This document shows, piece after piece, positions 34,707 through 42,392 of a stretch of DNA of 64,000 nucleotides. Source of the stretch: CAYWJT01 sp964458655 (GTDB lineage: Bacteria > Acidobacteriota > Aminicenantia > Aminicenantales > Saccharicenantaceae). The notes beneath the pieces were generated by a model. The model had not been told where the DNA came from and did not search any database. It worked only from the letters and a program-made list of their open reading frames with translations. The stretch is taken from contig CAYWJT010000004.1 in assembly GCA_964458655.1 (NCBI GenBank), forward strand, positions 1-64,000, given 5' to 3'. Each line of letters starts with the position of its first letter. Positions within the stretch are counted from its first letter, which is position 1. The position numbers and the translations under genes are program-made.

Positions 34707-35126
34707 CTATAATTTGCCCAGGAGCTTGACCACGCCGTCCAGGATGGCGTCCGGCCGGGCCGGGCAGCCGGGCACGTAAATGTCCACCGGTATGGCCTGG
34801 TCGAGGCCGCCGAGTATATTATACGCCCCGCGGTAAACGCAGCCGGACATGGCGCAGGCGCCGACCGCGATGACGAACTTGGGGTCGGGCGTCTGCTCGT
34901 AAATCCGGATGAGCCTGTCCCTCATCTGCCGGGTGACCGGCCCGCTGGCGACGATGACGTCGGCGTGCCGGGGAGTGGCCTTGAGCAGGACGCCGAAGCG
35001 CTCGACGTCGAAGCGGGGGGTGAGGGCGGCCACGATCTCGATGTCGCAGGCGTTGCAGGCGCCCGAGTTCAGATGGAGTATCCAGGGCGATTTCTTTCTG
35101 GACCAGCGGACTAGCTTTCCGAGCAT
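34707..35126 (-). CDS. NuoB/EchC-like small subunit, proximal 4Fe-4S
   Basis: The 139-aa subunit holds the cluster next to the active site. C24 and C27 occur as GACNACDIE, the CxxC arrangement of group 4 hydrogenases, instead of the tandem CC of complex I NuoB. C91 and C121 (VPGCP) complete the ligand set. This agrees with the hydrogenase-like large subunit. The gene lies 16 bases before the NuoC-like gene and starts one base after the NuoA-like stop. Confidence 0.9.
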   Translation of the reverse strand: MLGKLVRWSRKKSPWILHLNSGACNACDIEIVAALTPRFDVERFGVLLKATPRHADVIVASGPVTRQMRDRLIRIYEQTPDPKFVIAVGACAMSGCVYRGAYNILGGLDQAIPVDIYVPGCPARPDAILDGVVKLLGKL

Positions 35127-35127
35127 G

Positions 35128-35460
35128 TTAACTCCTTGTGACCAGGGCCAGGATCGAAAGCAGGATCATGATCAGGTAGAACACGGCCAGGAGGGCGACG
35201 CGGCCGCTGGGAATGGTAGCGATGACCAGGGCCGCCACGTGCATCATCGTGAAGAAGAGGGCCACGAAGAAGAACAGACGGTAGCCGAACTGGACCTTGG
35301 CTCCCGGGATGTTCTCGCCGCAGGCGTAGGTCGATAGCTTGCCGGCGGTCTTCGAGAGCTTCGGCCCCAGCCGGCCGCCCAGGCCGTACAGGCCGAGAGC
35401 GAAGGCCAGGAATATCACGAAGGCGACCGGCGGGGAGAGAAGAACCGCTAATCCGTTCAT
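35128..35460 (-). CDS. NuoA-like membrane subunit
   Basis: The 110-aa protein has three transmembrane helices. The loop LSTYACGENIP resembles the YECG loop of NuoA. In the second helix, FFFVALFFTMMHVAAL aligns with the NuoA ALLFIIFDVEVV stretch but lacks its acidic residues. NuoA homologues are standard in complex I and Fpo complexes and unusual in simple hydrogenases, so its presence here is informative. Confidence 0.8.
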   Translation of the reverse strand: MNGLAVLLSPPVAFVIFLAFALGLYGLGGRLGPKLSKTAGKLSTYACGENIPGAKVQFGYRLFFFVALFFTMMHVAALVIATIPSGRVALLAVFYLIMILLSILALVTRS

Positions 35461-35463
35461 GGT

Positions 35464-35772
35464 CTACCCTTTCAGTTTGGCCAGGCCCCTGACGTCGAGG
35501 CTCTTGGTGCGCCTGGCCACGTTGATGATGATGGCCAGGGCGGTCGCCACCAGGCAGACCTCGATGACGATGAAGGTCACGGTCAGGGCCTGGGCCGTCA
35601 GGATGTTCTGCTTGACGTGGCCGGTGGCGATGAGGATGAGGCTCACGCCCTTGCTGACGACCTCGACCGCGATGAGCAGCCGGATCAGGTTGCGCCGGGC
35701 CAGCAGGCCGAATATCCCGGCGAAGATGAGCGCGGCCGAGAAGAACAAGTAGAAGTACCAGATTGACGGCAT
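35464..35772 (-). CDS. NuoK/MnhC-like membrane subunit
   Basis: The 102-aa protein has three transmembrane helices (about 2-22, 28-48, 60-82). It includes the NuoK-type IRLLIAVEVVSKGVSLIL segment with the conserved membrane Glu and a second acidic residue (VIEVCL). It probably forms part of the ion-translocation path. It lies one base before the NuoJ-like gene and 3 bases from NuoA. Confidence 0.85.
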   Translation of the reverse strand: MPSIWYFYLFFSAALIFAGIFGLLARRNLIRLLIAVEVVSKGVSLILIATGHVKQNILTAQALTVTFIVIEVCLVATALAIIINVARRTKSLDVRGLAKLKG

Positions 35773-35773
35773 G

Positions 35774-36247
35774 TCAGTCCCTCTTCCTGAGAAGTGCCAG
35801 CACGGAGAACACGCCGGCGAATATGACCGCGACCTGCCCGACCAGGTCCAGCGTGCGGCCCTTCCAGAGAACGTCGCTGAACGTCGCGCCGGGGTCGGCC
35901 GAGGCGACGGCCGGCAGCTTGTTGATGAGGCCTTTCATGACCAGCGCGTCTATGATCAGGAACGCGACGAAAAAGAGCGGGAACACCAGTCGGGCCGTCC
36001 GGGACTCCTGCACCTCTTCGCCCGGCTTGGTCAGGGCGATGGTCAGTATGAAAAGCACGGTGATGAGCCCGGCTACGACCGAGATCTCGAAAACTCCGGC
36101 GTAAGGCGCGCCCAGCCGGAAGAAAACGATGCCGAGAAAGAGGCTGGCCACGGCCAGGCAGACGGCCGCCCTGATGAGGTCCCGCAGGAAAAGCGCCAGG
36201 GCCGAGAAAAGGACCAATCCGACGAGCAGAGCTGTTTCAACGATCAT
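35774..36247 (-). CDS. NuoJ / MrpB-like membrane subunit
   Basis: The 157-aa protein has about five transmembrane helices. The segment IRAAVCLAVASLFLGIVFF and the EISVVAGLITVLFILTIAL region resemble NuoJ and the DUF4040/MrpB-type subunits of hydrogenases and Mrp antiporters; I cannot separate these by eye. It is in a tight operon, 3 bases from the NuoN-like gene. Confidence 0.78.
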   Translation of the reverse strand: MIVETALLVGLVLFSALALFLRDLIRAAVCLAVASLFLGIVFFRLGAPYAGVFEISVVAGLITVLFILTIALTKPGEEVQESRTARLVFPLFFVAFLIIDALVMKGLINKLPAVASADPGATFSDVLWKGRTLDLVGQVAVIFAGVFSVLALLRKRD

Positions 36248-36250
36248 CTT

Positions 36251-37732
36251 CTAAAATCCCCACGATCCCGTGACTGCCTGGGTCCCGGAGGCCAGGACAT
36301 CGGCCGCCGGCTGGACCCAGGATGTTATAGCCGCCGAGAAGAACAGGCCGAGCGCGATGCAGAGCAGGGCCAGGAGGACGGTCGTGGCCGTCATCCAGAA
36401 CGGCGCCTCCTTGACCGCCTGCCACTTCTCGTTGAGCTTGCCGAAGAAGGCCTGGCGCTGCATGATCAGGTAGTACCAGAGCGTTATGACCGAGGCCAGA
36501 ATGGCCAGCAGGGCCAGGAATGGCTGGCCGGCCTGGAACAGGGCGACGATGATGATGAGTTTCGACCAGAAGCCGTTGAGCGGGGGCACGCCGGCGATGG
36601 ACAGCGCCCCCACCAGGTTGGCGAGCGAGGTGAACGGCATGCGCTTGGCCAGGCCGCCCATCTCGTCCAGGTTCCGGGTCCCGGTCGACTGCTGGATGGA
36701 GCCGGTGGTCAAGAACAGCAGCCCTTTGGCCAAAGCGTGGTTGAACAGGTGGAAGAGCCCGCCGACGATGCCCAGCGGCGTGCCCAGCCCGAGGCCGAGC
36801 ATGATGTAGCCCACCTGGCTGATGGAGGAATAGGCCAGCATCCGCTTGATGTCCTTCTGGCCCATGGCCAGAAAGGCCGCCAGCACCATGGACACCGCGC
36901 CCAGGGCCAGCAGCACCTTGGACAGGGCCGGCGTCAGGCCGAAGACGTTCAAGATAACCCTGGTCAGGGCGTAGACGCCCGAGACCTTGATCAGCAGCCC
37001 GGAAAGGATGGCCGAGATCGGGGCCGGGGCCGAAGGGTGGGCGTCCGGGAGCCAGGAATGGAACGGCATCAGGGCCGCCTTCAGGCCGAAGCCGAAGATG
37101 AAAGCGGCGGCGGCGATGGACACGACGGCGCCGGCGTTGAGCTCCTTGAGGGCCGAGGCCGTGGAGGCGAAATCCAGGCTGCCCGAGAGGCCGAAGATGA
37201 CGGCGATGCCCACGAGCAGGAAGGCCGAGGCCACGACCGACAGCATCAGGTACTTGAAGGAGGCCTCGAGCTCGTCCGGCTCCAGGCCGAAAGCCACCAG
37301 GGCATAGGAGGACACCGCGGCTACTTCCAGGAACACATAGACCGAGAACAGGTCCGCGGCCAGGATGAGCCCGTTCATCCCGGCCATCATGACCAGGAAC
37401 AGGGCGTAGTAGCTGGCCTTGGCGCCGTAGTGCTCCATGTAATCGATGGAGAACAGGCTGCAGCAGAGTCCGACCAAGGCCACGGCCAGGAGCATGAACA
37501 GGCTCAGGCCGTCGAGGGCCAGGCGGAGGTTGACCGCTTCGCCGAACCAGGCCAGCTGCTGGACGACCGGGCCGTTGGCGATGAGCGGACGGCAGGCGAC
37601 GACTGCCCAGACCAGCAGGAACAACAGGGCGGCGTTGGCCAGCAGGTCGGGCAGGACCCTGCGGGACAGCCGGCCGGCGAGCGGCAGGATGCCCGCGATG
37701 ACGAGCGGCAGCACGACGAAGAGAATGATCAA
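36251..37732 (-). CDS. NuoN/MrpD-like antiporter subunit
   Basis: This 493-aa protein with about fourteen transmembrane helices is a proton- or sodium-pumping antiporter-type subunit. It shows LLPLAGRL, VFLEVAAVSSYALVAFG with the conserved membrane Glu, FGFGLKAALMPFHSWLPDAHPSAP with the pumping Lys and His, and HLFNHALAKGLLFL. It is the third of three such subunits in the operon. Confidence 0.88.
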   Translation of the reverse strand: MIILFVVLPLVIAGILPLAGRLSRRVLPDLLANAALLFLLVWAVVACRPLIANGPVVQQLAWFGEAVNLRLALDGLSLFMLLAVALVGLCCSLFSIDYMEHYGAKASYYALFLVMMAGMNGLILAADLFSVYVFLEVAAVSSYALVAFGLEPDELEASFKYLMLSVVASAFLLVGIAVIFGLSGSLDFASTASALKELNAGAVVSIAAAAFIFGFGLKAALMPFHSWLPDAHPSAPAPISAILSGLLIKVSGVYALTRVILNVFGLTPALSKVLLALGAVSMVLAAFLAMGQKDIKRMLAYSSISQVGYIMLGLGLGTPLGIVGGLFHLFNHALAKGLLFLTTGSIQQSTGTRNLDEMGGLAKRMPFTSLANLVGALSIAGVPPLNGFWSKLIIIVALFQAGQPFLALLAILASVITLWYYLIMQRQAFFGKLNEKWQAVKEAPFWMTATTVLLALLCIALGLFFSAAITSWVQPAADVLASGTQAVTGSWGF

Positions 37733-37769
37733 CGCTCCTCCTCGATATCCCGGGTATGTGTGTATCTCA

Positions 37770-39635
37770 TCATTTCACCAGCCAGCTGATGACGCCGGCG
37801 ATGAGCACCAGACCGGCCAGGCACCAGGCCAGGTAATTGGCGTAGTGACCGTTGTGGGCCTGCTTGAGCAGGCCGGTGAACTTCTCGCCGGTCCTGGTGA
37901 CCACTTTTTCCAAGACGAAATCTATGGGCCGGTCTATGCCCTTGAAGAGCGCGACCGACAGGCCCTGCAGGAACTTGACGCCCTGCTCGTAGAAGTCGAA
38001 CATCCGGGCCTCGGCCAGGTCGTAGAGCTTGCGGACGACGGGCAGGTTGTGGACGGGCTCAGAGGCCAGATAGGGCTTGCGGCCCGACTTCCTGAAGCCG
38101 TAGGCGTGGAGCAGGAAGGCCAGCACCAGGCAGCCCAACGAGATGAGGGCCACGGGGTTGAAAAGGTCCAGGGCGTGGGATGTGAAGTCCAGGTGCTCGC
38201 CGGCGGCGTGGCCCGCGAGGATGGGCTGGATGAACAGGGTGAGCGGGAGCTTGTTGTAGACGCCGAAGGTGATGCAGAGGAGGGCCAGGATGATGATGGG
38301 GATGACGACGGCCGGCTGGCTTTCCTTCACCGGCCCGACCTCCTTCGAGCGCTCGCCGAAGAAGACCGAGTGCCCGGCCTTGAGGAAGGAGGCGAAGGTG
38401 AAGATGGCCCCGACCCAGGCGGCGACGGCGAAGACCGTATAGCCGGTCTCGAGCGCGCCGTGGAAGACCATCTCCTTGGAGACGAAGCCGTTGAGCGGCC
38501 AGACGCCCGATATGGCCAGGGCGCAGACCACGAAGCCGAAGGCCGTGAGCGGCATCTCCCGCCGCAGGCCGCCCAGGCGGCGCAGCTCGGTGGTGCCGGT
38601 CCGGTGCTCGACCGAGCCGGCGCTCAGGAACAGGCCGCACTTGTACATGGCGTGGTTGATCATGTGGAAGATGCCGCCGGCGATGCCGATGGGGATGGCG
38701 GTGCCGATGCCCAGCACCATGTAACCCACCTGGCTGACCGCGTGGAAGGACAGCAGTTTCTTGAAATCCTTCTGGATGAGGGCCATGAGGACGGCCAGGA
38801 CGATGGTCACGGCGCCGACGATCATGAGCAGGATGGACAGGCCGCTCCGCGGCTGGATCTTGAAGAAGTCGAGCGAGATGCGGGCCAGCATGTAAATGCC
38901 GAGGAGCTTTTCAAAAGCCGCCGGCAGGAAGGCCATGAAGGAGACCGGCGCGTCCAGGGCGGCGTCAGGGATCCAGGTGTGGAAGGGCATGGCCCCGGCC
39001 TTGCCCACGGCCCCGATCATCATCAGGACGAAGGCGGCCGCGGCCAGTCCGGTCGGCTCGACCGAGATGTTGGACATGGTCAGGGTGCCGGTCTGGACCC
39101 AGAGCAGGCCGATGCCCAGGATCATGGAAAAGTCGCAGAAGCCGCTGATCATCAGGGCCTTGAGGGCCGTCCGGGGGGAGGTCGGCTTGGCCCCGATGGT
39201 GATCAGGCCGTAGAGCGTCACGAGCAGGCCTTCCCAGAAGAACAGGAAGGGGACGAAGTTGTCGGCCAGGACGGCGCCGTTGGCCAGGGCCGCGGTCAGG
39301 AAGACATAGGCATAGTACTCCTTGACCCGGGCCGTGCCCCGCATCTTGACTAGCGAGAAGAGGACGATGAGGAAAAGGAAGCCCGACAGGGCGAGCAGGA
39401 TGAAACGGGAGAAGTGGTAAAGCCGCAGGTCGAAGTTCATGCCCAGCCCGAGCCAGTCCGCGCTCCAGGCCAGGTCCCCGGCCTTGAAAACGGCGAAGCC
39501 GAGGGCGAGCGAGGCCAGGGCGCCGAGCGAAGCCAGCAGCTCGCGCAGGCTCCTCGCGGCCTTGGGCACGATCAGCATGAGCACCGCGAAGACCGCGGGC
39601 AGGACGATTGGCAGGAGAAGCATTTTGGGCATCAT
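37770..39635 (-). CDS. NuoL-like antiporter subunit
   Basis: This 621-aa antiporter-type membrane protein has a C-terminal extension (about 480-620, lateral-helix-like plus a final transmembrane segment). Key motifs: FFWEGLLVTLYGLI (membrane Glu), GAVGKAGAMPFHTWIPDA (Lys/His), SFHAVSQVGYM and MINHAMYKCGLFL. ATG 39635 overlaps the previous stop (ATGA) and has GGTGG 5 bases upstream. A GTG three codons earlier is less likely. The operon style of overlapping stops and starts supports this choice. Confidence 0.88.
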   Translation of the reverse strand: MMPKMLLLPIVLPAVFAVLMLIVPKAARSLRELLASLGALASLALGFAVFKAGDLAWSADWLGLGMNFDLRLYHFSRFILLALSGFLFLIVLFSLVKMRGTARVKEYYAYVFLTAALANGAVLADNFVPFLFFWEGLLVTLYGLITIGAKPTSPRTALKALMISGFCDFSMILGIGLLWVQTGTLTMSNISVEPTGLAAAAFVLMMIGAVGKAGAMPFHTWIPDAALDAPVSFMAFLPAAFEKLLGIYMLARISLDFFKIQPRSGLSILLMIVGAVTIVLAVLMALIQKDFKKLLSFHAVSQVGYMVLGIGTAIPIGIAGGIFHMINHAMYKCGLFLSAGSVEHRTGTTELRRLGGLRREMPLTAFGFVVCALAISGVWPLNGFVSKEMVFHGALETGYTVFAVAAWVGAIFTFASFLKAGHSVFFGERSKEVGPVKESQPAVVIPIIILALLCITFGVYNKLPLTLFIQPILAGHAAGEHLDFTSHALDLFNPVALISLGCLVLAFLLHAYGFRKSGRKPYLASEPVHNLPVVRKLYDLAEARMFDFYEQGVKFLQGLSVALFKGIDRPIDFVLEKVVTRTGEKFTGLLKQAHNGHYANYLAWCLAGLVLIAGVISWLVK

Positions 39636-41070
39636 CTGAGCCACCCGGTGATGTGTGCCGTCGCCGTGGAGACGATCTTCATCGGATAGGATACCAACAC
39701 CCCGGCAGCCAGGCTGAGCGCGGCCAGGACGGCGACGACATAGACCATGGATTTTGTTCGTTCAGGAGCCGCGTGTTTCGGCTCGCCCAGGAAAACCAGG
39801 CTGAAGACCCTCAGCAGGTAGAACATCGTCAGGACCGCGGTGAAGAGGGCCGTCGCGGCCAGCCAGACGTGGCCCGCCTGGACAGTTCCCACGATGACCA
39901 GGAACTTGGAGAAAAAGCCGCCGAAGGGCGGTATGCCGATGACCGAAAAGGCGCAGACCAGGAAGGCCACCGCGGTTACGGGCATGGTCCGGATCAGGCC
40001 TCCCATCTCGCGGATGTCCTTGGTGTGCACCGCGTGGATGACGATGCCGGCGCACAGGAACAGCCCGGCCTTGGCCAGGCCGTGCATCAAGATGAAGAGC
40101 AGCGAGCCGGAGACACCGCTCGCGGTCGCGGCCGAGAAACCCAGGAAAATGTAGCCGATCTGGCTGACGGTGGAGTAGGCCAGGATGCGCTTGAAGTCGT
40201 TCTCGACCAGGGCCGCCCCCGCCGAGACCAGGCTGGAGACGACCACTATCACGGGTATGGCCTGCTGCCACTCCTCGGGCAGTCGGAAAGCGTAGAGGAA
40301 CAGCCGGGCGTAGGCGTAGACGCCGATCTTGACCAGGACCGCGGCGTGGAGCAGGGCCGTGACGGTCGTGGGCGCGACGCCGGCGTCCGGGAGCCAGGTG
40401 TGGAGGGGCACCGTGGCCGACTTGGAAAACATGCCGAACAGGATGAGCAGGACGGCCGAGCCCGGTATTACGGTCCCCCGCATCAGGGTGAGGTCGAAGG
40501 TCGAGGTGGAGCCGTAGATCTGGATGAAGCCCAGGAGCATGAGGACCGCTCCGAAGAAGGTGACCAGGAAGGCCTTGTCGGCCTTGAGGACGTGATCGGG
40601 CTCCCGGTAAAAGCCGATCAGCCGCCAGCAGCAGATGGCGATGACCTCCCAGAAGAGGTACATGAAGACGAGGTTGCCCGAAAAAACCAGGCCCATCATG
40701 GAGCCGATGAAGAGCAGCACCATCAGGTAGTACTCGTTCTGGTTGTCGTCATTATGGACGTAACCCAGGGAGTAGATCACGATCAGGGCGCCGACGAAGG
40801 ACGAGACGATGGCCATGAAGATCGCCAGCGGGTCGATGATCAGGACGAAGTCGAGGCCCAGGGCCAGGCTGCGGCGGAGGACGACCTCGCCTCCCTTCAG
40901 GGCGAGCGGGATGAGCGTGAGCGGCAGGGCGGCCGTGACCGAGCCGACCAGCACGGCCCAGAACGACCGGAACTGCCTGGAGACCAGCGCCGCGATNNNN
41001 NNNNNNGGATGAGAAAGGAGCCGGCCACGGGCACGAGGATGGTGAGAAAAGCAGTTGTTTCTGCGCTCAT
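39632..41070 (-). CDS. NuoM/HyfB-like antiporter subunit, interrupted by an assembly gap
   Basis: First gene of the operon. It begins MSAETTAFLTILVPVAGSFL at 41070, runs into the N run at 40997-41006, and resumes in a frame starting IAALVSRQF. With ten Ns the two parts are not in one frame, so the true gap length differs and an exact protein length cannot be given (about 480 aa). The body has the antiporter motifs YLFWEVIAICCWRLIGFY, GMFSKSATVPLHTWLPDAG and HGLAKAGLFLCAG. There is no sign of real inactivation apart from the gap. Confidence 0.85.
40997..41006. other. assembly gap (10 N)
   Basis: Ten undetermined bases inside the first gene of the complex I-like operon. Ten is a placeholder length, because the reading frame on the two sides does not match with it. 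Confidence 0.99.
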
Positions 41071-41099
41071 GTTTTCTCTTTCCTTATATGTGAGGGCAA

Positions 41100-41128
41100 A
41101 GTATAAAAACCCAAAAAATAAAAGTCAA
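41100..41128 (-). promoter_or_regulatory. sigma70-like promoter for the complex I-like hydrogenase operon
   Basis: On the minus strand TTGACT (41128-41123), a 17-base T-rich spacer and TATACT (41105-41100). The leader to the ATG at 41070 is about 23 bases. The surrounding 41090-41160 stretch is AT-rich and sits between divergent genes. Confidence 0.75.
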
Positions 41129-41249
41129 GGATTTCCACTTTGTTTTCACATGTTTTCGACAGGTTTTTCGCGGCCCCACTTGCGTTTTGCCGCGGGCTGT
41201 ATTAAAAAAAGGCCGGACCGCATGATAAACCTATCTGGAAGGGGCGATC

Positions 41250-42377
41250 ATGAGCATTGACATCCGCGAAGTGGTCTCGCGCCGGGACCTGAAGACCTTC
41301 ATTTACCTGCCGGAGAAGATACACCGTGGGCACAAGACCTGGGTGCATCCCATCTACATGGACGATTGGAAATATTTCGACCGCCGCAAGAACAAGGCCT
41401 TCGGCTACTGCGACACGGTCATGCTTTTGGCCTACCAGGACGGTCGGCCCGTGGGCCGGGCCATGGGCATCATCAACCATCGCTTCAACGAGCACCGGAA
41501 CGAAAAGACGGCCCGCTTCGGCTACCTGGAGACTTATGAGGACAGGGCCGTAGTGCACGCGCTGCTCGCCCGGCTCGAGGACTGGGCCCGCTCCAAGGGC
41601 ATGACCAGGATCATCGGGCCCTACGGGTTCTCGGACCAGGACCCGGAAGGCTTCATCATCCAGGGCTTCGAGCACCGGGCGACCATCGCCACCTATCACA
41701 ATTTCGAATGGATGCCCCGCTTCGTCGAGGAGGCCGGCTACGTCAAGGATATGGACTGGTACGTCTACAAGATCGACGTGCCCAAGGAGATGCCCGAGTT
41801 CTACAAGAAGATTTACGAGCGAGTCAGCCGGCGGGGCGACTTCGAGGTCCTGGAGTTCCGCAAGAAGAAAGAGCTCAAGCCCTGGATACGGCCCATCCTG
41901 TCCCTGATGAACGAGTGCTACCTGGCCAGCAACATCTACGGGTTCGCGCCGCTCGACGAGCAGGAGATGGACGACTTGGCCAAGCGCTATCTGCCGGTCA
42001 TCGACCCGCGCTTCGTCAAGGCCGTCGCCAAGGACGGCGAGGTCGTCGCCTTCGTCATCGGCATGCCCGACCTGACCGAGGGCATCCAGAAGGCCCGGGG
42101 CCGGCTGTTCCCCTTCGGGTTCCTCAAGGTCCTGCGGGCCGCCAAGAAGACCAAGCAATTGGACCTGCTGCTCGGCGCCATCAAGGAGAAATACCGCGGC
42201 CAGGGCCTGGACGTCATGATGGGGGTCAAGATGATCGCTTCGGCCCAGGAAGCCGGGTGCGAGGTCATGGACACGCACCACGAGATGGAGACCAACGTCA
42301 AGGTCCGGGCCGAGATGGAACGCCTGGGCGGCAAGCTGTACAAGTTGTACCGCGCCTACCGGAAGGATCTCGCCTGA
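41250..42377 (+). CDS. GNAT-like N-acetyltransferase-fold protein
   Basis: This 375-aa cytosolic protein belongs to a conserved bacterial family, common in Bacteroidota, annotated as GNAT-like. Visible family features are FIYLPEKIHRGHKTWVHP, GRAMGIINHRFNEH (acetyl-CoA-fold-like beta4 region), RIIGPYGFSDQDPEGF and a second domain with a KEKYRGQGLDVMMG acetyl-CoA-binding-like loop (RGQGL). Two GNAT-type lobes seem likely. The substrate is unknown. A GGAAGGGG ribosome site lies just before the ATG. It is divergent from the hydrogenase operon and convergent with polA (15 bases apart). Confidence 0.8.
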   Translation: MSIDIREVVSRRDLKTFIYLPEKIHRGHKTWVHPIYMDDWKYFDRRKNKAFGYCDTVMLLAYQDGRPVGRAMGIINHRFNEHRNEKTARFGYLETYEDRAVVHALLARLEDWARSKGMTRIIGPYGFSDQDPEGFIIQGFEHRATIATYHNFEWMPRFVEEAGYVKDMDWYVYKIDVPKEMPEFYKKIYERVSRRGDFEVLEFRKKKELKPWIRPILSLMNECYLASNIYGFAPLDEQEMDDLAKRYLPVIDPRFVKAVAKDGEVVAFVIGMPDLTEGIQKARGRLFPFGFLKVLRAAKKTKQLDLLLGAIKEKYRGQGLDVMMGVKMIASAQEAGCEVMDTHHEMETNVKVRAEMERLGGKLYKLYRAYRKDLA

Positions 42378-42392
42378 GCGGAAGGCCGCGGG

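Noticed and set aside
35771..37789. Large + strand frame across the membrane subunit genes
   Set aside because: The product is Gln/Gly/Arg-rich with no hydrophobic segments and is the mirror image of NuoJ- and NuoN-like genes.
31625..41070. Respiratory NADH dehydrogenase (complete complex I)
   Set aside because: NuoE, F and G are absent, and the large and small subunits keep hydrogenase-type cysteines that complex I has lost.
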